64,000 nt of DNA from Kitasatospora sp. MAA19 (lineage in GTDB: Bacteria; Actinomycetota; Actinomycetes; Streptomycetales; Streptomycetaceae), in assembly GCF_029894125.1 (NCBI RefSeq), contig NZ_JARXYZ010000033.1, forward strand, positions 19,962 through 83,961, read 5' to 3'. The notes under the pieces were generated by a model that was given only the letters and a program-made list of their open reading frames with translations, ran no database searches and was not told where the DNA came from. Numbering within the stretch: the first letter of the stretch is position 1; each line of letters begins with the position of its first letter. The translations under genes and the position numbers were made by a program. Positions 46,269-54,480 of this stretch are shown piece after piece.

Positions 46269-47882
46269 TCACGGCCAGAGGTTCTCGTACGTCAGGCCGG
46301 CCTGCTCGCAGGAGGTGCGCCCGTTCGCCCAGTGGTCCGCCGGCGGCCGCTGCGCCAGGATCTCCCGGGCCCGGGCGGCGGAGGCGCTGGTGGCGTACCA
46401 GGGCCTCGGGTGGTGCTCCAGCCCGTCGTGGATCAGCTGCAGCGCGCAGGTCCGCTCGACGCCGGGGAGCCGGTCCAGCGCGGGGACGGCGTCCGGCGAG
46501 AGGCCGCGGACGTTGCGCAGGTCGATCTGGGCGGTCCGCTCGAAGCGGGCGACGTTCTGCTCGGCGATGATCGCGTCCGGGCCCATCAGCCCGTACACCG
46601 CGACCGTGAGCATGCCGCTGAGGACGACGACGCGCGGCAGCCAGCCGGCCGAGCGGGTCAGCCCGGCGGTGATCAGCAACAGGAGGACCACGCCGAGCCA
46701 GCCCTCGACCACCAGCACCCAGAGCCGCAGCCGGGTCAGCCCGGAGGCGTCGACGTAGAACCACATCCGGCCGAGTGCCGAGGCGACCACGACCAGGGCG
46801 AGCAGGCAGAGCGCGCCGAGCAGGATCCGAGCCACCCGGCGGTCGGCCGGCGTGCTGCGCGGGGCCCAGCGCTTGGCGACCGCCACCACGACCAGGGTGA
46901 GCGCGGTGATCACGCTCAGCTGCCAGAAGCCCTGCCGGGCGTACTCGGAGCGGCTCATCCCGGTGGTGCGCAGGACGGCGTCGGCGCCGCCGAGCACCAC
47001 CAGGCCCTGGATCACCGCGAAGGTGCCGAACATCAGGTTGAGCGCGACCAGCGGCAGCGCCCACTCCAGCCGGCGGCGGGCCCGGCCCGGCCGGACGACC
47101 GTACGGTCCCAGCGGCGCGGCCCGGCCGCGATGTGGGCGAAGCCCACGGCAGTGAGCACCCCGAGGGCGAACAGCACCGAGCGCAGCGGGAGCTCGTCGA
47201 GGTCGAGGCTGGGGCTGAGGCCGCTCAGCAGGTCGGCCATGGCGGCGTCCGCACCGGCGAACAGCAGGCCGAAGACGGTCAGCAGGACGGCGGCGACCGC
47301 GAGCGCCTTGAGCACCGGGACGATCCGGCCCCGGCCGGGCAGGCTCCGGCTGCGCAGCCCGTCCACCGCCCAGAGCACGCCGGGCGGCAGCTGCCAGACG
47401 ATGGCGGGCAGGGCGAGCAGGACGCCCGCCCAGCGGCTGCCGCCGTGCAGCGCGAGCGAGGCCAGGCCCAGGGCGCACACGACGGACAGCGTCACCGGCC
47501 AGCCCGCCTCCCAGAGCGCCGGGACGGCGAGCAGGGCGACGGCCAGCAGGCTCCACACCGCCGTCCAGGGCCGGATCCGGCGGCCCGCCGACCGGGCAGC
47601 GAGGCCGGCCGCGACGGCGGTGACCCCGGCGCAGACCAGCAGGTTGACGCCCAGGCCGTCGAACAGCAGCCAGGCCGTCAGCAGGCCGGTGAACAGGGCC
47701 AGGAGGAGGGTCCGGGGCGTGGCGGGCGCCTTGCGCTCGGGGTCGCTGGGGCGCAGCCACGAGGTGGACGTCGGCGCGGGCATGCCGGCGCCCCAGGACG
47801 GACCGGGCGCGGGCACCGGCCCTGGCGCAGGCCCGGGTCCGGGTGGCAGGTCGGCCGGGGCGGGCGTGGACGGACCGGACAT
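46269..47882 (-). CDS. DUF4173/DUF4153-family multi-pass membrane protein
   Basis: 537-aa membrane protein. A 50-residue Pro/Gly/Ala-rich cytoplasmic tail is followed by about 11-12 hydrophobic helices. An Arg-rich segment lies in the middle (TVVRPGRARRRLEWALPLVA), followed by SRSEYARQGFWQLSVITALT and the C-terminal soluble part NVARFERTAQIDLRNVRGLS. This agrees with the DUF4173/4153 family as I recall it; no function is established. The ATG at 47882 opens the frame. Two near-identical palindromes lie about 100-140 bp upstream, overlapping a plausible promoter, so the gene is probably under a dedicated repressor not encoded beside it. Confidence 0.78.
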   Translation of the reverse strand: MSGPSTPAPADLPPGPGPAPGPVPAPGPSWGAGMPAPTSTSWLRPSDPERKAPATPRTLLLALFTGLLTAWLLFDGLGVNLLVCAGVTAVAAGLAARSAGRRIRPWTAVWSLLAVALLAVPALWEAGWPVTLSVVCALGLASLALHGGSRWAGVLLALPAIVWQLPPGVLWAVDGLRSRSLPGRGRIVPVLKALAVAAVLLTVFGLLFAGADAAMADLLSGLSPSLDLDELPLRSVLFALGVLTAVGFAHIAAGPRRWDRTVVRPGRARRRLEWALPLVALNLMFGTFAVIQGLVVLGGADAVLRTTGMSRSEYARQGFWQLSVITALTLVVVAVAKRWAPRSTPADRRVARILLGALCLLALVVVASALGRMWFYVDASGLTRLRLWVLVVEGWLGVVLLLLITAGLTRSAGWLPRVVVLSGMLTVAVYGLMGPDAIIAEQNVARFERTAQIDLRNVRGLSPDAVPALDRLPGVERTCALQLIHDGLEHHPRPWYATSASAARAREILAQRPPADHWANGRTSCEQAGLTYENLWP

Positions 47883-47969
47883 GGGTCCCCCTCAGTGGTC
47901 GGTGGGCATGCGGAAGCCGCCCTCGGGGCGGTCCGCCGGCGGGCGCGCTCGGCGCCGCGGCTGCAGCCG

Positions 47970-47996
47970 ACTGTAGACCATTCTGAACAAGTTCAA
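47970..47996 (-). promoter_or_regulatory. Promoter candidate of the DUF4173 gene
   Basis: On the minus strand TTGAAC (47996-47991), 15-nt spacer, TACAGT (47975-47970). The spacer is short by 2 nt; a shifted TTTTGA gives 17. It overlaps operator A. Confidence 0.4.
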
Positions 47997-47998
47997 AA
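47981..47998. promoter_or_regulatory. 18-bp palindromic operator A upstream of the DUF4173 gene
   Basis: TTCTGAAC-AA-GTTCAAAA: one mismatch from the perfect palindrome TTCTGAAC-NN-GTTCAGAA. It overlaps the -35/spacer region of the promoter candidate. Confidence 0.7.
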
Positions 47999-48003
47999 AT
48001 AAG

Positions 48004-48021
48004 TTCTGAACAGGTTCAGAA
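48004..48021. promoter_or_regulatory. 18-bp palindromic operator B upstream of the DUF4173 gene
   Basis: TTCTGAAC-AG-GTTCAGAA: perfect 8-bp arms, 2-nt centre. It starts 23 bp from the start of operator A. Confidence 0.75.
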
Positions 48022-48093
48022 ACCCCTGGCCGGCCACGGTGCCCCAACCGCCGGCCCTTCGCCCTCGCCCGCGCCCCTCTCCCGCGCCCCTCG

Positions 48094-49041
48094 CTACCCC
48101 TTCACCGACCCGGCCAGCAGCCCCCGGACGAAGTACCGCTGCAGGCTGAAGAAGACGATCAGCGGGACGATGATCGACAGGAACGCCCCGGCCGTCAGCA
48201 GCTCCCACCGCCCGCCGAAGGATCCGGACAGCTGCGCCAGCCGGACCGTCATCGGCGCCACCTCCGGCGTGCCGCCCGCGAAGGTCAGCGCGACCAGCAG
48301 GTCGTTCCAGACCCACAGGAACTGGAAGATCGCGAACGAGGCCAGCGCCGGGGTGCACAGCGGCAGCACGATCGAGCGGAAGATCTTGAAGTGCGAGGCG
48401 CCGTCCACCACCGCCGCCTCCATCAGGTCGCGCGGCAACTGGGCGATGAAGTTGTGCAGCAGGAACACCGCCAGCGGCAGCGCGAACATCGTGTGCGCCA
48501 GCCAGACCGGCGCGTAGCTGCCCTTCAGGTCCACCGCCGGGATCAGCGTCAGCGAGCCCAGGTGCGCGCCGCCGGAGAACAGCCGCAGCAGCGGGATCAG
48601 CGCCATCTGGATCGGCACCACCTGGAGCGCGAACACCGCGAAGAACACCGTGTCGCTGCCCCGGAACCGCACCCAGGCCAGCCCGTACGCCGCCATCGCC
48701 GCCAGCACCAGCGGGAACAGGGTGGCCGGGACGCTGATCGCCAGCGAATTCACCAGGAACGGCATCAGCCCGGTGGAGACGCCCGAGCCGCCCTCGAACA
48801 GCACCGTGTGGTAGTTGCCCAGGCCGAGGTCCGGGTGGAGAAGCGCGTTCCACCAGCCGTTCGAGGTCACGTCCTGTTTGGGGCGCAGCGAGGTCACCAG
48901 CAGACCCAGCGTCGGGATCGTCCACAGGACGGTCACCGCGATGACGAAGACCGAGGCCAGCGGGCGGCTGAAGGCCTTCCGGACCGGATTGGCGTGCGGC
49001 GCGCTCATCGCGCGGGTCGGCTTGCCGTGTCGAGCGCTCAT
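48094..49041 (-). CDS. Carbohydrate ABC transporter permease (MalG-like)
   Basis: 315-aa permease of the CUT1 sugar importer class with six helices after a basic N-terminus. The EAA coupling loop is DLMEAAVVDGASHFKIFRSI and the sequence ends RYFVRGLLAGSVKG, the standard MalG-type C-terminus. The ATG at 49041 overlaps the stop of the first permease (ATGA), so both are translated together. It is the last gene of an operon with a solute-binding lipoprotein and another permease; no ATPase gene follows. In streptomycetes the shared ATPase MsiK often supplies energy, which is inferred here. Confidence 0.93.
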   Translation of the reverse strand: MSARHGKPTRAMSAPHANPVRKAFSRPLASVFVIAVTVLWTIPTLGLLVTSLRPKQDVTSNGWWNALLHPDLGLGNYHTVLFEGGSGVSTGLMPFLVNSLAISVPATLFPLVLAAMAAYGLAWVRFRGSDTVFFAVFALQVVPIQMALIPLLRLFSGGAHLGSLTLIPAVDLKGSYAPVWLAHTMFALPLAVFLLHNFIAQLPRDLMEAAVVDGASHFKIFRSIVLPLCTPALASFAIFQFLWVWNDLLVALTFAGGTPEVAPMTVRLAQLSGSFGGRWELLTAGAFLSIIVPLIVFFSLQRYFVRGLLAGSVKG

Positions 49042-50060
49042 CGGACCCTCCGCTCCTTCCGCAGCTGAACGATGTTGTAGGCCACCAGCGGCAGCACCGC
49101 GAGGAAGAGGATCACCGCGAGGGCGCTGCCCCGCCCGGTGTTGAACTGCACGAAGGACTGCGAGTACATCTCGTTGGCCAGCACCTGGGTGCCGAAGTTG
49201 CCGCCGGTCATGGTGCGGACGATGTCGAAGGCCTTCAGGGTGATGATCATGATGGTGGTCAGCACCACCACCACCGTGGTGCGGATCATCGGCACCGTGA
49301 CGTACCAGAACAGCCGCACCCCCTGCGCCCCGTCCAGCCGGGCCGCCTCGGTGACCTCGTCCGGGATCGCCTTGATCGCCGCCGACAGCACCACCATCGC
49401 GAAGCCCGTCTGCACCCACACCATCACCGCCATCAGCAGGAAGGTGTTCAGCGGCTGCGAGAGCATCCAGTTCGGGGGGTCGTCCCAGCCCACCGCGATG
49501 GCTAGTTGGCTGAGCAGGCCGATCTGCTGCTGCCCCGGCCCGCGCGACTCGTAGACGAACTTGAAGATGATCGAGGCACCGACCAGCGAGATCGCCATCG
49601 GCATGAAGATCAGCGACTTGTACACCGCCTGGCCGCGCATCCGGTCCACCAGCAGCGCCAGCAGCAGGCCCAGGCCGGTCGCCACCAGCGGCGCGACCAC
49701 CAGCCAGAGCAGCGTGTTGACCAGCACCTTCTGCACGGAGTCGGTGGTGAACGCCCAGCCGAAGTTCTCGCCGCCGACGAACCGGCTGCCGTCGTCGTTC
49801 TGCAGGCTCAGGTAGACCGTCCGGATCAGCGGCACGACCAGGCCCACCAGCAGCAGCACCGCGGCCGGGCCGAGGAACACCGCCACCGCCAGCGGGCGGG
49901 AGAGCCGGCCCCTGGCCCGGCCTGCGGCGAAGAAGACCAGCAGGAGGATGCCGAGGAAGCCCGCGACGGCGCCGAGGCTGTTGCCGAACTTGACCGCCGC
50001 ATCGCCCCACGCGCCGGTGGCGAGCGCGGTGGCCGGGGACGGGGTTCCGGGTACGGACAT
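49038..50060 (-). CDS. Carbohydrate ABC transporter permease (MalF-like)
   Basis: 340-aa permease, CUT1 class. An extra N-terminal helix near residues 28-45 precedes the six-helix core; the EAA loop is IPDEVTEAARLDGAQGVRLF. The family motif FEYESRGPGQQ-like stretch (FVYESRGPGQQQIG) lies in a periplasmic loop. The ATG at 50060 follows GGAGGGACG. Coupled by ATGA overlap to the second permease. It partners the solute-binding protein encoded 186 bp upstream. Confidence 0.93.
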   Translation of the reverse strand: MSVPGTPSPATALATGAWGDAAVKFGNSLGAVAGFLGILLLVFFAAGRARGRLSRPLAVAVFLGPAAVLLLVGLVVPLIRTVYLSLQNDDGSRFVGGENFGWAFTTDSVQKVLVNTLLWLVVAPLVATGLGLLLALLVDRMRGQAVYKSLIFMPMAISLVGASIIFKFVYESRGPGQQQIGLLSQLAIAVGWDDPPNWMLSQPLNTFLLMAVMVWVQTGFAMVVLSAAIKAIPDEVTEAARLDGAQGVRLFWYVTVPMIRTTVVVVLTTIMIITLKAFDIVRTMTGGNFGTQVLANEMYSQSFVQFNTGRGSALAVILFLAVLPLVAYNIVQLRKERRVR

Positions 50061-50183
50061 GGCTGTGCGTCCCTCCTGCTCTCGTGGGAAGGGGGCGGGC
50101 GGTGCGGGTGGGTGGCCCCGCACCGCCCTCGACAGGTGGTCCTGGAGGCGCCGGGTGGCGCGTGCGCGGGCCCGGCGCGTGCC

Positions 50184-50216
50184 CGGGCCTGATGCCGGCT
50201 CGGGCCTGATGCCGGC
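50184..50216. repeat. 16-bp direct repeat in the ABC intercistronic region
   Basis: CGGGCCTGATGCCGGC occurs exactly twice (50184-50199 and 50201-50216). Flanking GC-rich inverted repeats can form hairpins between the receptor gene and the first permease gene, which may favour higher receptor expression. Confidence 0.75.
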
Positions 50217-50246
50217 CCGGGCCCGGCGCCGACCCGGGCCCGGCGG

Positions 50247-51635
50247 CTACTGCGGCCAGGCGGCGTCGATGTCGGCGGCGGTCTTCTGGATCGACTGCCC
50301 TTCGGCGAACCAGGCGGTCAGCGACTTCCACTCCTGCCCGGCGCCGACGGCCGCCGGCATCAGGTCGGAGCCGTCGAAGCGGAAGGTCGCCGTCGGGTCG
50401 GTCAGCGCGTCCGCCGACAGCCGGTCGATCGGGTCGGTGTACAGGCTCTTGTCCACGCCCTGGTTGGCCGAGACCCAGCCGGTCGCGGTCCGCACCCGGC
50501 TGCTCGCCCAGTCCGCGCTGGACAGGTAGTTCTGCACCGCCTGCACCTCGGGCCGGCCGGAGAAGGCGGCCAGGAACTCGCCGCCGCCCTCGACCGGGTT
50601 GGGGATCGCCGGATTCACCGCGGGCAGGTGGAAGGCGAACACGTCGCCGTCCGGGCCGACCTTGGTGCCCTTGGGCCACTGCGCCTCGTAGAAGGACGCC
50701 TGCTGGAGCATGGCGCACTTGCCGGTGAGGACCGGCGCGCCCGCGTCCTGGAAGGTGGTGGTGGCGATCGACTTGACGTCGCCGTAACCGCCGTTGACCC
50801 AGGCCGGGTTCTGCATCCAGCCGGCCACGGTCTTCATCGCCGTGGTGATCTTCTCGTCCGAGAACTTCACCTGGTGGCCGACCCACTGGTCGTACACGTC
50901 ACCGCCGTACGTGCCCAGCACCACCTCCTCCAGCCAGTCGGTGGCCGGCCAGCCGGTGGCCGTGCCCGAGGCGATGCCGCCGCACCAGGGCTTGGCGCCG
51001 CCGGCCTTGGCGATCCGATCGCTGAGAGCCGTCAGATCCGCCCAGGTCTTCGGGACCTCGTAGCCGGCCGTCTTGAAGGCCTTCGGCGAGTACCAGACCA
51101 GCGACTTCATGTTGGCGCTCATCGGCGCCGCGTAGAAGGTGCCGTTGACGGAGCCGTAGGTCTTCCAGATCGGGCTCCACTTCTCCTGGTTGGCGACCGT
51201 CTGGGCGGGCGGCTTCACCACCTTGCCGCTCTTCACCATCTGGGCCAGCAGCCCGGGCTGCGGGATGATCGCGAAGTCCGGGGCGTTGCCGCCGGCCACC
51301 CGGACCGGCAGCTGGGACTCGAAGTCGTTCGACCCCTCGTAACTGATCTTGATGCCGGTGCACTTGGCGAACTCGGCCCAGGACTTCTCCAGGTTGTCCG
51401 ACTCCGGGCTGAGGATCGAGGCGAACACCGTCACCGTGGTGCCCGAATGCCCGGCGTACGGCTGGTACTTGGCGCAGTCACCGGACAGCGACGGGGCCGC
51501 TGCGCCACCACCGCCCCCCGATCCGCCGGAGCTGTTGGAACAGGCCGCGGTCAGGGCCAGCGCCGCCAGCAGGGCCGGTACGGCGACCAGGCGGCGGCCG
51601 GAACTCCTGGACGGCACGGTCGGGTTGAGGGTCAA
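50247..51635 (-). CDS. Sugar ABC transporter substrate-binding lipoprotein
   Basis: 462-aa family-1 extracellular solute-binding protein, alpha-glucoside type. The signal peptide has a basic RSSGRR, a hydrophobic core and the lipobox LTAAC (Cys32). The mature part has NAPDFAIIPQPGLLAQMVKS and the C-terminal SANQGVDKSLYTDP. The start is noteworthy: AGGAGG lies 6 nt before a TTG at 51635, whereas the in-frame GTG at 51617 lacks a ribosome site, so I use TTG. The open frame runs upstream without similarity. It is the first gene of a three-gene sugar-import operon. The sugar is not deducible. Confidence 0.88.
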   Translation of the reverse strand: MTLNPTVPSRSSGRRLVAVPALLAALALTAACSNSSGGSGGGGGAAAPSLSGDCAKYQPYAGHSGTTVTVFASILSPESDNLEKSWAEFAKCTGIKISYEGSNDFESQLPVRVAGGNAPDFAIIPQPGLLAQMVKSGKVVKPPAQTVANQEKWSPIWKTYGSVNGTFYAAPMSANMKSLVWYSPKAFKTAGYEVPKTWADLTALSDRIAKAGGAKPWCGGIASGTATGWPATDWLEEVVLGTYGGDVYDQWVGHQVKFSDEKITTAMKTVAGWMQNPAWVNGGYGDVKSIATTTFQDAGAPVLTGKCAMLQQASFYEAQWPKGTKVGPDGDVFAFHLPAVNPAIPNPVEGGGEFLAAFSGRPEVQAVQNYLSSADWASSRVRTATGWVSANQGVDKSLYTDPIDRLSADALTDPTATFRFDGSDLMPAAVGAGQEWKSLTAWFAEGQSIQKTAADIDAAWPQ

Positions 51636-51887
51636 TGCGGTCCTCCTGGCCAGGGCGTGCTGCCGGCTGTGGGCTGAACGACATTGCGCTGTACCGGAGA
51701 TGGGCGTGCAGAGATCACGGGTGGGCGACGGACGAACCGATCCGACGACGTTAACGCAGCCGCCAGCCGCCGCCAAGGTCCACGTCGACCTTCGTCCGCC
51801 GGTGTCCCGACTGTGACCCCGGAACCCCCCGCGGCAACCCGACGGCCCCGCCCGGAAACCCGGACGGGTCCGTACCGCGGCGATCCG

Positions 51888-53102
51888 TCAGTACAGCCGG
51901 ACCGGCAGCTCCAGCAGGCTGTTCACCACCAGCGACGGGCTCGGCCGCAGGTCCTCGTCCGGCACCGCCGGCGACAGCCCCGGGAACCGCGCGAACAGCG
52001 CCGGCAGCGCGACCCCCGCCTCCAACCGCGCCAGCGGCGAGCCCGGGCAGACGTGCGGGCCGTGACCGAAGGACAGGTGGCGGGTCGGGTCCCGGGTGAC
52101 GTCGAACAGCTCCGCCGTCAGCCCGTGCTGCGCCGGGTCCCGGCCGATCGCGTTGTACGAGATCAGCACCGGCTCGCCCGCCGGGATCACCGCGTCGCCG
52201 ACCGCGATGTCCGCCGCCGCGAAGCGGAACAGGAAGTTGCTGGTCGGCGGCGTCCAGCGGAGCGACTCCTCGACCACCGCGTCCCAGGACACCTGCCCCG
52301 AGCGCACCAGCACCAACTGGTCCGGGTGCGCCAGCAGCGCCCGTACGGCGTTGCCGATCAGGTTCACCGTGGTCTCGTGGCCGGCCGCGATGATCACCCG
52401 CAGGGTGGCCGCCGCCTCCGCGTCGGTCAGCGCCCCGCCCTCGGTGTCCGCCGCCAGCAGCGCGCTCGCCAGGTCGTCGCCCGGCGCCGAACGGCGCTGC
52501 GCCACCAGGTCGTTGACGAAGGCGTTCAGCCCGGCGACGGTCGCCTGGATGCCCGCCGGGTCGGGCTTGATGCCGAAGAACCGCTCGTACAGGTCCCGCA
52601 GCACGCCGTGGTCGGACTCCGGCACGCCCAGCAGCGAGCAGATCACCGTCATCGGCAGCGGGAAGGCGAAGGCCGACTTCAGGTCCACCACCGGCTCCCC
52701 CGCCGCCAGGGCGTCCAGCAGCGCGTGGGTGATCTGCTCGACCCGGGGGCGCATCAGCTCCACCCGGCGCGGGGTGAAGGCCTGCGCCACCAGCGCCCGC
52801 AGCCGCCGGTGCTCGGCGCCGTCCGTGGTCACCATGCTCGGGCCGGGCACCGCCAGACCGATCAGCGGCCAGGTCTTCGGGACCTCGCCGCGCTGGTAGG
52901 CCGCCCAGTGCGCGGCGTCCTTCACCAGCCGGACGTCGGTCAGCAGGTCGCGGGCCTCGGCGTGCCGGGTCACCGCCCAGGCGGCGACACCGCCGGGCAG
53001 TTCGACCGGCACCACCGGGCCGGCGGCCCGCAGCAGGGCGCCCTCGGCGGCACTGTCGCGGGCCAGCGGATCGAGGGCGATCGGGGCCGGGGCAGCGGTC
53101 AT
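51888..53102 (-). CDS. Cytochrome P450, conservon-associated
   Basis: 404-aa soluble heme monooxygenase. I-helix oxygen-binding motif AGHETT (residues 240-245), K-helix ExxR as Glu279-Arg282, and heme loop FGHGPHVCPG with Cys352 as axial thiolate: a complete bacterial class-I P450. It is the last gene of the conservon operon and is separated from the other P450 gene by 133 bp containing 13-bp tandem repeats. The pattern of a normal P450 next to a CYP157-like protein recalls the CYP154/CYP157 pairs of Streptomyces. Redox partners are not encoded nearby. The substrate is unknown. Confidence 0.92.
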   Translation of the reverse strand: MTAAPAPIALDPLARDSAAEGALLRAAGPVVPVELPGGVAAWAVTRHAEARDLLTDVRLVKDAAHWAAYQRGEVPKTWPLIGLAVPGPSMVTTDGAEHRRLRALVAQAFTPRRVELMRPRVEQITHALLDALAAGEPVVDLKSAFAFPLPMTVICSLLGVPESDHGVLRDLYERFFGIKPDPAGIQATVAGLNAFVNDLVAQRRSAPGDDLASALLAADTEGGALTDAEAAATLRVIIAAGHETTVNLIGNAVRALLAHPDQLVLVRSGQVSWDAVVEESLRWTPPTSNFLFRFAAADIAVGDAVIPAGEPVLISYNAIGRDPAQHGLTAELFDVTRDPTRHLSFGHGPHVCPGSPLARLEAGVALPALFARFPGLSPAVPDEDLRPSPSLVVNSLLELPVRLY

Positions 53103-53115
53103 CGGCGGCGGTTCT

Positions 53116-53193
53116 CCTTGAACTCGATCTTTGAACTCGATCTTTGGACTCGGCCCTTGAACTCGGTCCTTGACCTCGGACCTTGAACTCGGT
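53116..53193. repeat. 13-bp tandem repeat between the two P450 genes
   Basis: Six consecutive 13-bp units, consensus CCTTGAACTCGRT, with two further degenerate units to 53219. They fill the gap between the P450 genes and end 14 bp upstream of the downstream P450 start codon. On the transcript the unit reads ATCGAGTTCAAGG/ACCGAGTTCAAGG, each containing an AAGG ribosome-site-like core. Confidence 0.9.
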
Positions 53194-53235
53194 CCTTCGC
53201 TCGGGCAGGACGCTCGGGCAGGACAGGGGTGTCGA

Positions 53236-54480
53236 TCAGGCCGGGTGGCCCGGAGTGAACGAGACGGGCAGCGCCACCAGCCCGCGCACCCAGGCCGACG
53301 GCCGCCACACCAGCGCGTGCTCGGCCACCGCCAGCCGCAGGTCCGGCAGCCGGTCCAGCAGCACCTCGATCGCCGTGGTGGCGATCACCTCGGCGGCCTC
53401 CTGGGCCGGGAACGGGCAGCCGTGCTCGCCGTAGGAGTAGCTCATGTGCGCCCGGTTGCCCTCGGCCGGGCGGCCGTCCGGCCGGCGCACCGACGGGTCC
53501 GCGTTCGCCCCGGCGATCCCCAGCAGGACGAGGTCGCCCGCCGCGATCCGCTGACCGCCGAGCCGGGTGTCCCTGGTCGCCCAGCGACCGGCGAAGATCT
53601 GCGTCGGGGTGTCCTCCCAGAGCACCTCGTTGAGCGCCTGGCTGATGCTGCGGCGGCCGCCCGCCAGCGAGGCGGCGAAGCGCTCGTCGGTGAGCATCAG
53701 CCGCAGCGCGTTGGAGATCCAGTAGGAGGACGGCTGGTGACCGGCGATCAGCAGCACCCGCAGGTCGCGCATCACCTCGTCCTGTGTCAGCCCGGCCGGG
53801 TGCGCCAGCATCCGCGAGGCGACGTCGCCACCCGGGTGCTCGGACTTCTCCCGCACCAACGCGAGCATCAGCTCCAGCAATCGCTCGGCGCCGGCCGGCG
53901 CGTCCGGGCCGCCGTCGAGCATGGTGAGCAGCGCCGCGATCAGCTCCGGCGCCTGCTCCTCGTCCAGGCCGAACACCCGGCACAGCACCAGGAGCGGCAT
54001 CCGGTGCGCGTACTCGGCGACCAGGTCGGCCTCGCCGCGGCCGGCGAACTCGTCGATCAGCAGGTCGGCGATCTCCTCCGCGTGCTTGCGCAGCTCGTAC
54101 GGGTCGACGTCGGCCAGCGCGTCGGTGACCGCACGGGAGCGGCGGACGTGCTCCTCGCCCTCGGCGTACAGGATGGACGGCGCTGGCGCCATCATCGGCT
54201 TGAGCGGCCAGTCGGCGGGCAGCGTCGCCCAGGCGTGCCAGCGGCTGGAGTCGCGGCCGAACAGCTGCGGCTGGCCGGTCACCACCTGGAGCTCGCGGTA
54301 GCCGATGACCAGCCAGGCGGGGACGCCGCCGGCCAGTTCGACCGGGGCGACCGGGCCGTGCGCGGCGCGCAGCTCGCGGTAGAGCTGGGCCGGGTCGGTC
54401 TGGAAGCGCGGCCCGTACAGCGGGGTGGCCCCGGCGTGCGCCGGGCAGCCCGGGGGCGGGGTGGCGGCGGGCTCGGTCAC
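53236..54480 (-). CDS. CYP157-like cytochrome P450 lacking the ExxR motif
   Basis: 414-aa P450-fold protein. The heme loop YSYGEHGCPFP retains the axial Cys355, but the K-helix reads EVLW (Glu285 to Trp288), so the otherwise invariant Arg of ExxR is absent. The I-helix reads AGHQPSS (246-252) instead of AGxET. Loss of ExxR is a published property of the CYP157 family, usually found in Streptomyces conservons. The GTG start at 54480 overlaps the CvnD stop (GTGA), so it belongs to the operon. Whether it is an active monooxygenase is uncertain. It may act as partner of the second P450. Confidence 0.9.
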   Translation of the reverse strand: MTEPAATPPPGCPAHAGATPLYGPRFQTDPAQLYRELRAAHGPVAPVELAGGVPAWLVIGYRELQVVTGQPQLFGRDSSRWHAWATLPADWPLKPMMAPAPSILYAEGEEHVRRSRAVTDALADVDPYELRKHAEEIADLLIDEFAGRGEADLVAEYAHRMPLLVLCRVFGLDEEQAPELIAALLTMLDGGPDAPAGAERLLELMLALVREKSEHPGGDVASRMLAHPAGLTQDEVMRDLRVLLIAGHQPSSYWISNALRLMLTDERFAASLAGGRRSISQALNEVLWEDTPTQIFAGRWATRDTRLGGQRIAAGDLVLLGIAGANADPSVRRPDGRPAEGNRAHMSYSYGEHGCPFPAQEAAEVIATTAIEVLLDRLPDLRLAVAEHALVWRPSAWVRGLVALPVSFTPGHPA

